Shown one piece after another: positions 41,435-51,167 of a stretch of DNA of 64,000 nucleotides (positions are counted from its first letter, which is position 1; the number at the start of each line of letters is the position of its first letter). The stretch is from Massilia phosphatilytica. GTDB taxonomy: Bacteria; Pseudomonadota; Gammaproteobacteria; Burkholderiales; Burkholderiaceae_D. The DNA is taken from NCBI RefSeq assembly GCF_002968015.1, contig NZ_PUIP01000021.1, positions 1-64,000 of the forward strand, in the 5' to 3' direction. The position numbers were made by a program, and so were the translations under genes. The notes beneath the pieces are model-generated. The model saw only the letters and a list, made by a program, of their open reading frames with translations, was not told the origin of the DNA and did not search any database.

Positions 41435-42016
41435 ATGCCCTACAGTAGCGAACACAAGGCCCAGACCCGCGAACGCATCGTGCATGCGGCGCGCCGGCTC
41501 TTCAACCGCCATGGCTTCGAACAGGTGTCGATCGACCGCGTGATGTCCGAGGCCGGCCTCACGCGGGGCGGCTTCTATCACCATTTCGACAGCAAGGATG
41601 ATTTGTACGCGGCGGCCGTCGCCAGCTTCAGCACCTGCAATCCGTTCAAGCCCGATTTCAAGGACACCCCGCCGCCCGCGCCGCGCGAACTGGCGCGCAT
41701 GCTGGTCGACATCTACCTGAGCGACGAGGTGTTCGACAACATCGAGGCGCATTGCCCGCTGTATGCATTGCCGGGCGACGTGGCGCGCGCGGGGCTGTCG
41801 CCGCAAAAGGCGTACACGCAGCTGATCCGCAATCTCGTGCACGTGTACGCGGGCGCGCTCAGGCACGAAGCCGACGGCGAGCAGCGCGCACAGGCCATCG
41901 TGGCGCTGTGCGTGGGCGGGATGGTGCTGGCGCGGACGACGGACGATGCGGCGCTGCGCGGCTCGTTGCGGGCGGCGGCGCGGACGCAGGCACTCGCGTT
42001 GCTGGAAGCGATGTAA
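41435..42016 (+). CDS. TetR/AcrR family transcriptional regulator
   Basis: Regulator of 193 aa. The N-terminal helix-turn-helix spans about 11-57 with SIDRVMSEAGLTRGGFYHHF, the TetR signature. The C-terminal ligand-binding domain has HCPLYALPGDVAR and is of the kind seen in many small TetR proteins. The start is preceded by AAAGGAGAA. It probably represses the divergent GST gene and itself through the palindrome between them. Confidence 0.88.
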   Translation: MPYSSEHKAQTRERIVHAARRLFNRHGFEQVSIDRVMSEAGLTRGGFYHHFDSKDDLYAAAVASFSTCNPFKPDFKDTPPPAPRELARMLVDIYLSDEVFDNIEAHCPLYALPGDVARAGLSPQKAYTQLIRNLVHVYAGALRHEADGEQRAQAIVALCVGGMVLARTTDDAALRGSLRAAARTQALALLEAM

Positions 42017-42031
42017 ACGCCGTGTATAAAG
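42015..42031 (+). repeat. 17-bp direct repeat, right copy flanking the GST/TetR pair
   Basis: AAACGCCGTGTATAAAG overlaps the TetR stop codon and differs by one base from the copy at 40627. It contains TG-n-TATAAA, which could also serve as an extended -10 promoter for the Yip1 gene. Confidence 0.4.
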
Positions 42032-42148
42032 TTGGGGGTAGCTCGTTCCGTCAATACAATTGGTGAGTTTTCTGCGGCGTAAACGCCCTAGACTGCTTGG
42101 CACCGGGTAGCAGGTGCTACCTGGTGACAATAACTAGGGAGTCATAAC

Positions 42149-42844
42149 ATGGCCACGCAGCCGCTCTTCGACATCGGAAACGTCATCCTCGCGCCTTCGC
42201 CCACCTTCGCCCGGCTGAAGGACAAGCCGCGCCCCTTCATCCCGTTGCTGGTCCTCATCCTGCTGACGCTGGCCGTGAGCTTCTGGTACATCTCGTCGCT
42301 CGATTTCGCCTGGTTCCGCGAGCACATGCTGGCGGCGCAAGGCAACATGCAACCGGAACAGCGGGCCGCGATGGCGCAGTTCTTCACGCCGAAGACGATG
42401 ATGTGGAGTTCCGGCGCCGGCGCCGTGCTGGGCACGCCGTTTATCTGCGCCCTGGCGGCGCTGTACTACCTGTTGGCGAGCAAGGTGATGGGCACCGGCA
42501 TCGGCTACGGCAAGTGGTTCGGCTTCGCCGTCTGGACCAGCATCCCGCGCATGCTGACGGTGCCGCTGTCGATCCTGCAGATCCTGACGTCGGGCGGCCG
42601 CCTGGCACCGGAAGACATGAACATGGTGTCGCTCAACTACCTGTTGCTGCACCTGCCCCAGTCCAGCCCCTGGTTCACCTTCGCCACCAACCTCGACCTG
42701 ACGTCCGTGTGGTCCATCGCGCTGGCCGTGCTCGGCCTGAAGGCCTGGACGGGACGCTCGACCGGCGCCTGCGTGACCGCCGCCATCCTGCCGTACGCGC
42801 TCGTCTACGGCCTCTGGGCTGCGAAAATCGCCTTCCTCGGATAA
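42149..42844 (+). CDS. Yip1 family membrane protein
   Basis: Integral membrane protein of 231 aa with about five helices and the Yip1-type opening (NVILAPSPTFARLKDKPRPFIP). Bacterial Yip1 proteins are poorly understood. Here it lies 4 bases before a MacA-like adaptor, so it is the first gene of the exporter operon and may assist or accompany it. Confidence 0.82.
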   Translation: MATQPLFDIGNVILAPSPTFARLKDKPRPFIPLLVLILLTLAVSFWYISSLDFAWFREHMLAAQGNMQPEQRAAMAQFFTPKTMMWSSGAGAVLGTPFICALAALYYLLASKVMGTGIGYGKWFGFAVWTSIPRMLTVPLSILQILTSGGRLAPEDMNMVSLNYLLLHLPQSSPWFTFATNLDLTSVWSIALAVLGLKAWTGRSTGACVTAAILPYALVYGLWAAKIAFLG

Positions 42845-42848
42845 GCGC

Positions 42849-44057
42849 ATGAAGAAGAAACTGATAGGCGCGGCCGTGGTCGCGGCGTTCTTCATCGTCC
42901 CCGTGGCGGTGAAGCTCGCCGGCAAGCAGACGCGCCGCGAGGCCGAGCTGGCGACCGTGCAGAAGCTGGCGATCCATCCTTCGATCCTCGCGACCGGCAA
43001 CCTCGTGTTCCGCCAGGAGGTGCAGCTGTCGGCGGAGGTCATCGGCAAGGTGGCCGGTGTGCTCGTGAAGGAGGGCGACCGGGTCGAGCGCGGGCAGACC
43101 CTGCTGCGGCTCGATCCGACCGTGTACCTGGCCGAGGTGGCGCAGCAGGAAGCGAACCGGCGCAATGCCGCGATCGCGATCGAGCGCGCCCAGATCAACC
43201 TCGCGAACCAGCAGCGCAACCTGGACCGCACGGGCCAGCTGTACAAGGCGAAGTACATCGACATCTCGAAGTACGACGATGCCGTGCACCAGGTGGACCT
43301 TGCCAAGGTCGAGCTGCGTGCCAGCCACGAGACCCTGGAGCAGGCCAGCGCGCTGCTGTCGCAGGCGCGCGAGCACCTGGCCAAGACCGAGGTGCGCGCG
43401 CCCATCGACGGCACCGTGACGGCCGTCCCGATCAAGATCGGTGAGACCGCCGTCGCCAGCGCGACCGGTATCGCGGGATCGTCCCTGATGACCATCGCCG
43501 ACGTCGGTTCCATCATGGCCGAGGTGAACGTGGACGAAGCGGACATCGCGCGCGTGGGCGTCGGCCAGCAGGCGAAGGTGTTCCCGGCCGCGTTCCCCGA
43601 CCAGCCGGTGACGGGCCGCGTGGAAAGCGTGGCCATGGCGCCGAAGACCGTCCTTGGCGCGCAGGCCCAGGGCCGCAGCTATGTCGTCAAGCTGCGCCTG
43701 GACGATGCGAAGCTGGCGCTGCGTTCCGGCATGACGTGCCGCGTCGAGATCGTCGTCGGCAATGGCGCGGCACGGGCCGCGGTGCCGATCCAGGCCGTGT
43801 TGAGCGAGGAAATCCCGGGCGCGAAGGACAAGGTGAAAAACACCAGCTACGTGTTCGTCGTGCAGGACGGGAAGGTGAAAAAGACGACGGTGGATCTGGG
43901 CCTGTCGGACGACGCCAACCAGGAAGTGACGAAGGGCGTGACGGTCGGCCAGACGATCGCCGTGGGCCCGGCGCGCCTGCTGCGCGAGCTGCACGACGGC
44001 GATGCCGTGGTCGCGAAGAAGGCCGACGTGAAGGTCGCCGAAGGAGCGCGGCCGTGA
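42849..44057 (+). CDS. MacA-like periplasmic adaptor subunit (HlyD family)
   Basis: Membrane-fusion adaptor of 402 aa with an N-terminal anchor helix (about 5-22). The lipoyl half-motifs are EVIGKVAGVLVKEGDRVERGQ and AKTEVRAPIDGTV; a coiled coil lies between them and a beta-barrel domain follows. It connects a MacB-type inner membrane ABC transporter to an outer-membrane channel, which is not encoded nearby. The stop overlaps the ATPase start as GTGA. Confidence 0.88.
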   Translation: MKKKLIGAAVVAAFFIVPVAVKLAGKQTRREAELATVQKLAIHPSILATGNLVFRQEVQLSAEVIGKVAGVLVKEGDRVERGQTLLRLDPTVYLAEVAQQEANRRNAAIAIERAQINLANQQRNLDRTGQLYKAKYIDISKYDDAVHQVDLAKVELRASHETLEQASALLSQAREHLAKTEVRAPIDGTVTAVPIKIGETAVASATGIAGSSLMTIADVGSIMAEVNVDEADIARVGVGQQAKVFPAAFPDQPVTGRVESVAMAPKTVLGAQAQGRSYVVKLRLDDAKLALRSGMTCRVEIVVGNGAARAAVPIQAVLSEEIPGAKDKVKNTSYVFVVQDGKVKKTTVDLGLSDDANQEVTKGVTVGQTIAVGPARLLRELHDGDAVVAKKADVKVAEGARP

Positions 44058-44746
44058 TCCGTCTGGAAGGCGTGACGCGGCAGTACCAGATGGGCGACCA
44101 GACGGTGCACGCGCTGCAGGGCGTCGACCTGCATATCCGGGCCAACGAATTCGTCGCGTTCATCGGCGCGTCCGGTTCCGGCAAGTCGACCATGATGAAC
44201 ATCGTCGGGTGCCTGGACCGGCCCAGCAGCGGCGCGTACTGGCTCAACGGCCGCGAGGTCGCGACGATGTCCGGCGACGAGCTGGCGCGTGTGCGCAACC
44301 AGGAGATCGGCTTCATCTTCCAGAGCTTTCACCTGCTGCCCCGTGCGAGTGCGCTCGACAACGTCGCGCAGCCGCTGATCTACCGCGGGATCCCGCTGCG
44401 CGAACGTCTCGCGCTGGCGGAACAGGCGTTGCAGCGCGTGGGCCTGGGCGGACGGCTGCACCACCGGCCCAATGAACTGTCGGGCGGCCAGCGCCAGCGC
44501 GTCGCGATCGCGCGTGCGCTCGTGGGCAATCCCTCCATCCTGCTGGCCGACGAACCGACGGGGAACCTCGATTCGGCCACCACCGAGGAGATCCTGGCAC
44601 TGATCCGCGAATTGCACGCGGGCGGGCAGACGGTCGTCATGGTGACCCACGAGCCCGAGATCGCGGCACAGTGCCGGCGCATCGTCCGGTTGCGCGACGG
44701 CCGCGTCGTGTCGGATACGAGAAATGATGTGGAGAACGCCGCATGA
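44054..44746 (+). CDS. MacB-type ABC transporter ATP-binding protein
   Basis: ATPase of 230 aa of the LolD/MacB group: Walker A GASGSGKST, Q-loop IFQSFHLLPR, signature LSGGQRQR, Walker B ILLADEPTGNLD and switch VTHEPE. The GTG start at 44054 has AAGGAG upstream and overlaps the adaptor stop. In E. coli MacB the ATPase and permease are one chain; here they are separate genes, as in many bacteria. Confidence 0.92.
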   Translation: MIRLEGVTRQYQMGDQTVHALQGVDLHIRANEFVAFIGASGSGKSTMMNIVGCLDRPSSGAYWLNGREVATMSGDELARVRNQEIGFIFQSFHLLPRASALDNVAQPLIYRGIPLRERLALAEQALQRVGLGGRLHHRPNELSGGQRQRVAIARALVGNPSILLADEPTGNLDSATTEEILALIRELHAGGQTVVMVTHEPEIAAQCRRIVRLRDGRVVSDTRNDVENAA

Positions 44747-45963
44747 ACCTGTTCCTCGAAAGCCTGCGCTCGGCGCTGGCGTCGATCCGCGCGCACCGGC
44801 TGCGCAGCTTCCTCACATCGCTCGGCATCATCATCGGGGTGGCGTCGGTGATCACGGTGATCTCGCTGATCCAGGGCCTGTCGAAAAGCGTCACCGACCA
44901 GTTCGAGGGCCTGGGCGGCAACGGCCTGACGGTCCGGCCGCACAACGAGTTCAAGGACGTCATGCGCGGCAAGGTGAACTACCTGCATTTCGAGGACGTG
45001 GAGCAGCTGCGCCTGCGCGTGGACGGCATCCGCAACCTCAGCCCCGTCTTCACGCCCGGCTTCTCCGAGGTACGCTTCACGGGCATGTCCGCGACGGCGC
45101 AGGTGTTCGCCACCACGGCCAGCTACCAGGAAGTGAACGGCCGCTATGCGCGCCTGGGACGGTTCCTCAGCAACTCCGACGACGCCGGCGCGCGCCGCGT
45201 GGCCGTCATCGGCGAGAAGCTGATCGAAGACCTGCACCTGCCGCCGAACCCGGTCGGCCAATTCGTCCTGTACGCGAACGAGTGGTTCAAGATCGTCGGC
45301 GTGATGGAAAAGCGGGGCGAGATCTTCGGTATGTCCCAGGACAACTACATGATCATCCCGTTCAAGACGGGGCAGAGCATCATCGGCAACAACACGCGCC
45401 CGCAGCTGCAGATCACGGTCGCCGTGCGCGACCTGGGCCGGCTCGATGCGACCCGCAGCCACATCCGCACGGTCATGCGCCAGGCGCACCGCCTCAAGCC
45501 TGACGACACCGATGATTTCGAGATCGAATCGGCCGACCAGATCGCGAAATCGTTCGAGAAGGTGAGCGGCTCCGTGACGTTCGTGATGAGCGGCGTGGTC
45601 GGCATCGCGCTGCTCGTGGGCGGCATTGGCATCATGAACATCATGCTGGTGTCGGTGAAGGAGCGCACCCGCGAGATCGGCATCTGCAAGGCGATCGGCG
45701 CACGCAGCCGCGATATCCTGCTGCAGTTCCTGATCGAGGCCGTCACCTTGTCGCTGCTGGGCGGCCTGCTGGGCCTTGTCATCGGCTACGGGCTGGGCGT
45801 GGGGATCGCCGCCATGATCCCCGACTTCCCGCCGGCCGTCGTGCCGTGGTGGGCGGTGGCGCTCGCCGTGCTGTTCTCGGGCGGCGTGGGCGTCGTGTTC
45901 GGTGTCATGCCCGCGAGCCAGGCCGCGCGGCTCGACCCGATCGACGCGCTCCGCTACGAATAA
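44743..45963 (+). CDS. MacB-type ABC transporter permease
   Basis: Permease of 406 aa with the FtsX/MacB layout: one N-terminal membrane helix, a large periplasmic MacB_PCD domain (about 45-280) and three C-terminal helices (VVGIALLVGGIGIMNIML, LIEAVTLSLLGGLLGL and AVALAVLFSGGVG). These exporters move peptides, toxins or siderophores across the periplasm by a mechanotransmission cycle (family knowledge). ATGA overlap with the ATPase. A repeat cluster begins right after its stop. Confidence 0.9.
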   Translation: MNLFLESLRSALASIRAHRLRSFLTSLGIIIGVASVITVISLIQGLSKSVTDQFEGLGGNGLTVRPHNEFKDVMRGKVNYLHFEDVEQLRLRVDGIRNLSPVFTPGFSEVRFTGMSATAQVFATTASYQEVNGRYARLGRFLSNSDDAGARRVAVIGEKLIEDLHLPPNPVGQFVLYANEWFKIVGVMEKRGEIFGMSQDNYMIIPFKTGQSIIGNNTRPQLQITVAVRDLGRLDATRSHIRTVMRQAHRLKPDDTDDFEIESADQIAKSFEKVSGSVTFVMSGVVGIALLVGGIGIMNIMLVSVKERTREIGICKAIGARSRDILLQFLIEAVTLSLLGGLLGLVIGYGLGVGIAAMIPDFPPAVVPWWAVALAVLFSGGVGVVFGVMPASQAARLDPIDALRYE

Positions 45964-46284
45964 CAATTCGGGGTCAGAGCACATAACAATTCGGGGTCAG
46001 AGCACATTATAACAATTCGGGGTCAGAGCACATTATTGCCAAAATTCGCACATAACAATTCGGGGTCAGAGCACATTATTGCCAAAATTCGGGGTCAGAC
46101 CCCGTTTTTTGGCAAGATCTTTGGCGCAAGCTTTCACGAAGGCCGGCGCCCCGTCGCTCTGCATGGCGAGAGCCTCTCATTGACGCCATATACCGCCATC
46201 ACGCGCTTTTCTGTGCATGCGGACATTGATCCGAAATGTGCTCTGACCCCGAATTTGCCCGAAACCGGGGTCTGACCCCGAATT
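45964..46284. repeat. Cluster of REP-like GGGGTCAG repeats
   Basis: Four direct copies of AATTCGGGGTCAGAGCACAT start at 45965, 45988, 46014 and 46057; a fifth, altered copy at 46086 extends into the palindrome CGGGGTC-A-GACCCCG. At the right end two inverted copies occur, 46236-46255 and 46265-46284. The 130-base interior shows no credible gene. This matches REP/REPIN-type extragenic repeats, usually mobilised by a RAYT transposase encoded elsewhere. The whole 384-base gap between macB and gatB holds this cluster, an interior without recognised content, and a terminator. Confidence 0.75.
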
Positions 46285-46301
46285 TGGGAAATTGGTGGGC
46301 G

Positions 46302-46331
46302 AAAAAAAACCGGAGCAGGCTCCGGTTTTTC
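46302..46331 (-). terminator. Terminator downstream of gatB
   Basis: AAAACCGGAG and CTCCGGTTTT form a 10-bp stem with loop CAGG. A-run and T-run flank both sides, so it can work in either direction. It is 17 bases beyond the gatB stop on the minus strand. Confidence 0.88.
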
Positions 46332-46347
46332 GTTGGCGTGACGGACG

Positions 46348-47808
<1,461 letters not shown>

Positions 47809-47835
47809 AGTGTTCTCTCTTGTCGTTCGTTCGCG

Positions 47836-49326
47836 TCAGACGCCTTCGGGCGTGCGCGTATGCCAATCCGTGGCTTGCTGGTACTGGTGCGCGATGTTCA
47901 GCAGCTTCGCTTCGGCGAAATAATTGCCGATGATTTGCAGGCCGACCGGACGCTTCGCATTCCGCATTGCTCCCTCCTTGCCCTGGCCGAAACCGCAAGG
48001 GATCGACATGCCGGGCAGGCCGGCGAGGCTGGTCGACAGGGTGAAGATGTCGGCCAGGTAGTTCGCCACCGGGTCGTTCGCCTTGGAACCCAGGTCCCAC
48101 GCGACGCTCGGGGCCACCGGGCCCATGATCACGTCGCACTTGTCGCGGAACGCGGCCTGGAAGTCGTCGGCGATCAGGCGGCGGATCTTTTGCGCCTGCA
48201 CGTAGTACGCGTCGTAGTAGCCGTGGCACAGCACGTACGTGCCGACCATGATGCGGCGCTGGACTTCCTTGCCGAAGCCTTGCGCACGCGTCTTCTTGTA
48301 CATGTCCTGCAGATCCGCGTATTCCGGGGCGCGGTAGCCGTAGCGCACGCCGTCGAAGCGCGACAGGTTCGACGACGCTTCCGCCGGCGCGATGATGTAG
48401 TACACGGGGATCGACAGCGACGTCTTCGGCAGCGAGATCTCGACCAGCGTCGCCCCCAGCTTCACGAATTCGTCCAGCGCGGCGCGCACGGCCTGCTCGA
48501 CGTCGCTTGCCAGACCTTCACCGAAGTATTCCTTCGGCACGCCGATGCGCAGGCCGGTCAGCGGCGCATTCAGCTCGCGCGTAAAGTCTTCGCGGGCATT
48601 GCCTTGCTCGGCCGTGAGGCTCGTCGAGTCGCGCTCGTCGAAGCCGACCATCTCGTTCAGCAGCAGGGCGCAGTCCTCGGCCGTGCGGGCCATCGGGCCG
48701 CCCTGGTCGAGCGACGAGGCGAACGCGATCATGCCGAAGCGCGACACGCGGCCGTACGTCGGCTTGATGCCGGTGATGCCGCAGAACGCAGCCGGCTGGC
48801 GGATCGAGCCGCCGGTATCGGTGCCGGTCGCGGCCGGCGCGAGCCGTGCGGCGATGGCGGCGGCCGAGCCGCCCGACGAGCCGCCCGGTACGGCCAGCGC
48901 GTCCCACGGGTTTTTCACGGCGCCGAAGGCCGAGTTCTCGTTCGACGAGCCCATCGCGAATTCATCGCAGTTCAGCTTGCCGAGGGTCACCATGCCGGCG
49001 TCCGCGAATTTCGTGACGACGGTCGCGTCGAACGGGCTCGCGTAGTTGCCCAGCATTTTCGAGGCTGCGGTCGAGCGCCAGCCTTGCGTGACGAAGATGT
49101 CCTTGTGGGCGATGGGGATGCCCGTCAGCGGGCCGGCATTGCCTTCCGCGATGCGGGCGTCGGCGGCCCTGGCTTGCGCGAGCGACAGTTCCGGATTCAC
49201 ATCCAGGAACGCGTTATGCTGGCTGGCGGCGATGCGGTCGAGGTAGTGCCGGGTCAGCTCCGTCGCCGAGACTTGTTTCGAGTGCAGGAGCGCGGACAGC
49301 TCCTTGATGGTTTTTTGATGCATCAT
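47836..49326 (-). CDS. gatA: Aspartyl/glutamyl-tRNA amidotransferase subunit A
   Basis: Amidase-signature enzyme of 496 aa that releases ammonia from glutamine for GatB. The catalytic Ser-cisSer-Lys triad is visible: Lys in IPIAHKDIF, and the serines in GGSSGGSAAA and TDTGGSIRQP. It lies between gatC (22-base gap) and gatB in one operon, divergent from mreB. Confidence 0.96.
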   Translation of the reverse strand: MMHQKTIKELSALLHSKQVSATELTRHYLDRIAASQHNAFLDVNPELSLAQARAADARIAEGNAGPLTGIPIAHKDIFVTQGWRSTAASKMLGNYASPFDATVVTKFADAGMVTLGKLNCDEFAMGSSNENSAFGAVKNPWDALAVPGGSSGGSAAAIAARLAPAATGTDTGGSIRQPAAFCGITGIKPTYGRVSRFGMIAFASSLDQGGPMARTAEDCALLLNEMVGFDERDSTSLTAEQGNAREDFTRELNAPLTGLRIGVPKEYFGEGLASDVEQAVRAALDEFVKLGATLVEISLPKTSLSIPVYYIIAPAEASSNLSRFDGVRYGYRAPEYADLQDMYKKTRAQGFGKEVQRRIMVGTYVLCHGYYDAYYVQAQKIRRLIADDFQAAFRDKCDVIMGPVAPSVAWDLGSKANDPVANYLADIFTLSTSLAGLPGMSIPCGFGQGKEGAMRNAKRPVGLQIIGNYFAEAKLLNIAHQYQQATDWHTRTPEGV

Positions 49327-49348
49327 GATGGTCGACGTTCGCTGCGGG

Positions 49349-49654
49349 TTATTCGGTGGCTATGACTTTCGGCACCAGGTACAGGCCGTCCTGGGTTTTC
49401 GGGGCCGGGGCCTGGTAGTCGTCGCGGTGGTTTTCTTCCGTCACCACGTCGTCGCGCAGGCGCAGGGGCAGGGCGAGCACGCTGGCAAGCGGTTGCGACA
49501 GCGGCGCAACACCGGAGGTGTCGACGGCCTGCATCTGTTCGGCCAGGGCGAAGATCCCGTTCAGTTCGTTCAAGGCGATTTCGGCATGGGCTTCATCCAT
49601 GTCGAGCTGGGCCAGGTTGGCGATCCGTTTTACGTCTGCAAGTGTCAGGGACAT
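49349..49654 (-). CDS. gatC: Aspartyl/glutamyl-tRNA amidotransferase subunit C
   Basis: Small subunit of 101 aa that holds GatA and GatB together. Helical N terminus (LADVKRIANLAQLDMDE) and a C-terminal strand with LRDDVVTEEN are family-typical. First gene of the gatCAB operon; its promoter must lie in the 306-bp gap shared with mreB. Confidence 0.92.
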   Translation of the reverse strand: MSLTLADVKRIANLAQLDMDEAHAEIALNELNGIFALAEQMQAVDTSGVAPLSQPLASVLALPLRLRDDVVTEENHRDDYQAPAPKTQDGLYLVPKVIATE

Positions 49655-49960
49655 GGCAAAAGGCGCGGTTCGGCACCGCGTTCAAAGATGAGTGTGTAGA
49701 TAATGAAATTTGGACAACGGCGTGCTAAAGCTGATAAAAGCTTTCTAATACCGTCGATCTCGCAGGCTGATATGGGCACGAAACCACCCGTTTTTCAGCA
49801 TTTAATCGGCAAATTATAAGGTAGAATGGCGGGCTAATGCGTTCTCCGGGCGAAACCTGCCCCGCTTCCACGCATGAAAAGCCCGCGAGGCGCTCGGCAG
49901 TCGCGGCAAGGATTCCCCGATTAATGTTAGGCGCACCCTATTGCGCATTTCAGGACACAC
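49655..49960. other. Divergent promoter region between gatC and mreB
   Basis: This 306-bp gap has no credible gene. An AT-rich stretch near 49790-49830 contains TAGAAT (49822-49827), a possible -10 for mreB, without a clear -35. No riboswitch or strong terminator was recognised. Confidence 0.4.
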
Positions 49961-51004
49961 ATGTTTGGTTTTTTACGTAGCTATTTCTCGAACGACCTGG
50001 CCATCGACCTGGGTACCGCCAACACGCTGATCTACGTGCGCGGCCTGGGCATCGTGCTGGACGAGCCTTCGGTCGTCGCGATCCGCCAGGAAGGCGGTCC
50101 GAACGGCAAGAAGACGATCCAGGCAGTCGGCAAGGAAGCCAAGCAAATGCTCGGCAAGGTTCCCGGCAACATCGAAGCGATCCGCCCGATGAAGGATGGC
50201 GTGATCGCCGACTTCACCGTCACCGAGCAGATGCTCAAGCAGTTCATCCGCATGGTGCACGATTCGAAGTTCTTCCGTCCATCGCCGCGCATCATCATCT
50301 GCGTGCCGTGCGGTTCGACCCAGGTCGAGCGCCGTGCGATCCGCGAATCGGCGCTGGGCGCGGGCGCGTCGCAGGTCTACCTGATCGAAGAGCCGATGGC
50401 GGCCGCGATCGGCGCGGGCCTGCCGGTGTCCGAGGCGACCGGTTCGATGGTCGTCGACATCGGCGGCGGCACGACGGAAGTCGGCATCATCTCGCTGGGC
50501 GGCATGGTCTATAAAGGTTCCGTGCGCGTGGGCGGCGACAAGTTCGACGAAGCCATCGTCAACTACATCCGCCGCAACTACGGCATGCTGATCGGCGAAC
50601 AGACCGCCGAGTCGATCAAGAAGGCAATAGGTTCGGCCTTCCCGGGCTCCGAAGTCAAGGAGATGGAAGTCAAGGGCCGCAACCTGTCGGAAGGCATCCC
50701 GCGTTCGTTCACGATCTCGTCCAACGAAATCCTGGAAGCGCTGACCGACCCGCTCAACAACATCGTCTCGGCCGTCAAGAACGCCCTCGAGCAGACCCCG
50801 CCGGAACTGGGCGCGGACATCGCCGAGAAGGGCATGATGCTGACCGGCGGCGGTGCACTGCTGCGCGACCTGGACCGCCTGCTGATGGAAGAGACCGGCC
50901 TGCCGGTCCTGGTGGCCGAGGATCCGCTGACCTGCGTCGTGCGCGGCTCCGGCATGGCGCTCGAGCGCATGGACAAGCTGGGCTCGATCTTCTCGTACGA
51001 GTAA
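49961..51004 (+). CDS. mreB: Rod shape-determining protein MreB
   Basis: Bacterial actin of 347 aa that forms membrane-bound filaments guiding side-wall growth. The phosphate-1 loop IDLGTANTLIYV, phosphate-2 DIGGGTTEVGI and the adenosine region TGGGALLRDLD are present. The N terminus MFGFLRSYFSND is the amphipathic membrane-binding helix. It opens the mreBCD-mrdA-rodA-rlpA cluster; 163 bases precede mreC. Confidence 0.97.
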   Translation: MFGFLRSYFSNDLAIDLGTANTLIYVRGLGIVLDEPSVVAIRQEGGPNGKKTIQAVGKEAKQMLGKVPGNIEAIRPMKDGVIADFTVTEQMLKQFIRMVHDSKFFRPSPRIIICVPCGSTQVERRAIRESALGAGASQVYLIEEPMAAAIGAGLPVSEATGSMVVDIGGGTTEVGIISLGGMVYKGSVRVGGDKFDEAIVNYIRRNYGMLIGEQTAESIKKAIGSAFPGSEVKEMEVKGRNLSEGIPRSFTISSNEILEALTDPLNNIVSAVKNALEQTPPELGADIAEKGMMLTGGGALLRDLDRLLMEETGLPVLVAEDPLTCVVRGSGMALERMDKLGSIFSYE

Positions 51005-51167
51005 CCCGGCCGTGGCTGCGCGGACAGGGCGTGTGACCGTTCCGGCGATCCTGCGGGGGCGCTCCACGTTGCACGCGCTGTCCGCGTCAGGTGTCGCCCG
51101 TCTGCAGCATCCCCGCGCCGGGCGTCTGGATTGACGCGGGCGCTGCTGGCCCGCATTATTGGAAGTC

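Noticed and set aside
41398..45963. Search for a defence island or mobile cargo near the TetR and MacAB-like genes
   Set aside because: No nuclease, integrase, toxin-antitoxin or phage gene is present; the genes look like ordinary efflux and regulation.
45964..46110. Possible CRISPR array from the regular GGGGTCAG repeats
   Set aside because: Unit spacing is irregular (23, 26, 43 and 29 bases), there are no true spacers, some copies are inverted and no cas genes are present.
46036..46275. 79-codon open frame within the repeat cluster
   Set aside because: It is made largely of the repeats themselves and has no ribosome site or recognisable domain.
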